In this document: one piece after another, positions 63,610-64,000 of the stretch
Layout: each line of letters opens with the position of its first letter
How positions within the stretch are numbered: position 1 is the stretch's first letter
Assembly: GCF_030270605.1 (NCBI RefSeq)
Contig: NZ_BSYJ01000003.1
Coordinates: forward strand, 664,697 to 728,696
Origin: Biformimicrobium ophioploci
GTDB taxonomy: Bacteria; Pseudomonadota; Gammaproteobacteria; Pseudomonadales; Cellvibrionaceae
Reading direction: 5' to 3'
Length of the DNA stretch: 64,000 nucleotides
Made by a program: the position numbers and the translations under genes
Notes under the pieces: generated by a model
Told to the model about the DNA's origin: nothing
The model's database searches: none
The model's input: the letters and a program-made list of their open reading frames with translations, nothing else

Positions 63610-64000
63610 GGCGGTGTCTTTTTTTACCGTTTTTTAATTGGCTTTTGAGCCTGCTGCTGGTCACTCCTCGCGCTTGAGAGGGGCGTCAGTAAAAAAATAG
63701 AAAGTGCCATTAGCAGCATCGTTGTGGCTCCGGCGAGTAGCGGTGAAATCTGGTAGCCTTTACCACGGCGGTAGAGCACTAAAGAATATAAAAAGTGGGT
63801 GGGTCTAGAACTGAGTTCTTGCCCATTCTGGTCTGGCGGTTACCCTCGCCTGCGCTCGGGCTAAAGATCCCTGTAGCAGGAGCTGAGTGCCGCCTTTCAT
63901 AACCAGTGGCTGTAGCCGACGCCATAAGCTTAGCTTCGCTTTGTGTATGGCCTGCGGCCATTTTTACACAAGCTTCGCTGCGCTATTTATGGCTCGGCTA
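63604..64000. other. Cassette 7: no convincing coding gene (truncated by window end)
   Basis: The cassette opens with TTATGA. No plus-strand gene is visible. The segment around 63760-63860 shares several blocks with cassette 3 (for example CACTAAAGAATATAAAA), so the two cassettes share a non-coding or decayed ancestor. The homologous minus frame is broken by stop codons here. Confidence 0.55.
63897..64000 (+). repeat. attC site 7 (3' end outside window)
   Basis: The site starts with TCATAAC (63897-63903), pairing with TTATGA at the start of cassette 7. The visible 104 bp differ from attC 3 at only about one position. The right core lies beyond the window. Confidence 0.88.

Larger units (their letters stand above)
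59193..64000. mobile_element. Sedentary-type chromosomal integron with at least seven cassettes (array continues past window)
   Basis: The element comprises intI, an attI-like junction and a run of cassettes whose boundaries are at 60431, 60971, 61608, 62140, 62597, 63097 and 63604. All five coding cassettes face the same way, away from intI, each ending in an attC of about 120 bp. Base composition and codon use shift to AT-rich from about 60.2 kb. Conserved neighbours and absence of transposon ends or resistance genes point to a chromosomal rather than mobile integron. Confidence 0.93.

Overview
The window looks like chromosome from a high-GC marine gammaproteobacterium, most likely Microbulbifer or a close relative (Cellvibrionales). 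This is inferred from gene content and order, not from a database match. Pointers are smc-zipA-ligA in a row, tesA divergent from ybbA-ybbP, an ackA-pta pair, a System I cytochrome c maturation locus, a PA3496-type small protein, and an AT-richer integron cassette array at the right end. Nearly all of the window is coding, on both strands.

Layout. 1-7.1 kb: the end of a DEAD-box helicase gene, then bioA, ybbP-ybbA, tesA and ttcA. 7-9.8 kb: a phage-like lytic transglycosylase and a secreted two-domain protein (TIM-barrel-like plus C39-like peptidase). 10-12.7 kb: putP, a macrodomain protein and a DUF962/Mpo1-like membrane protein. 12.7-25.8 kb: ordinary genes separated by six clusters of a GGGGTCAGAGC hairpin repeat that looks REP-like. 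The genes here are a carotenoid oxygenase-thiolase pair, lrp/ald, an S9 peptidase, an ECF sigma operon, an RsmE-family methyltransferase, purU, a VF530-type protein, a bacterial voltage-gated channel, a Tat-exported dienelactone hydrolase and ytoQ. 26-31.7 kb: a DUF4174 protein, an esterase, tRNA-Arg, a PA3496-family protein and pta/ackA. 31.8-41.4 kb: ccmABCDEFG-yigZ, then a reductase gene and tRNA-Asp/tRNA-Val on the other strand, then ccmH-ccmI. 41.6-48.3 kb: smc-zipA-ligA. 48.4-59.2 kb: an M3 metallopeptidase lipoprotein, small envelope proteins, an AraC regulator, an acyl-CoA dehydrogenase, an acyl-CoA synthetase and an M14 carboxypeptidase lipoprotein.

59.2-64 kb: an integron of the sedentary chromosomal type. 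The integrase gene (minus strand) has a LexA-type box just upstream. It is followed by an attI-like core site and seven cassettes, the last one cut by the window end. The cassette boundaries are internally proven: the first bases of every cassette are the reverse complement of the outer core of that cassette's own attC. The five coding cassettes all encode proteins with N-terminal hydrophobic, lipoprotein or membrane features, one of them RcsF-like. Two other cassettes have no convincing gene but resemble each other.

The points most worth follow-up are the integron and its gene-less paired cassettes, the covarying hairpin repeats, the ion channel whose natural filter TFEDWTD resembles engineered calcium-selective NavAb filters, and the secreted TIM-barrel/C39 protein.
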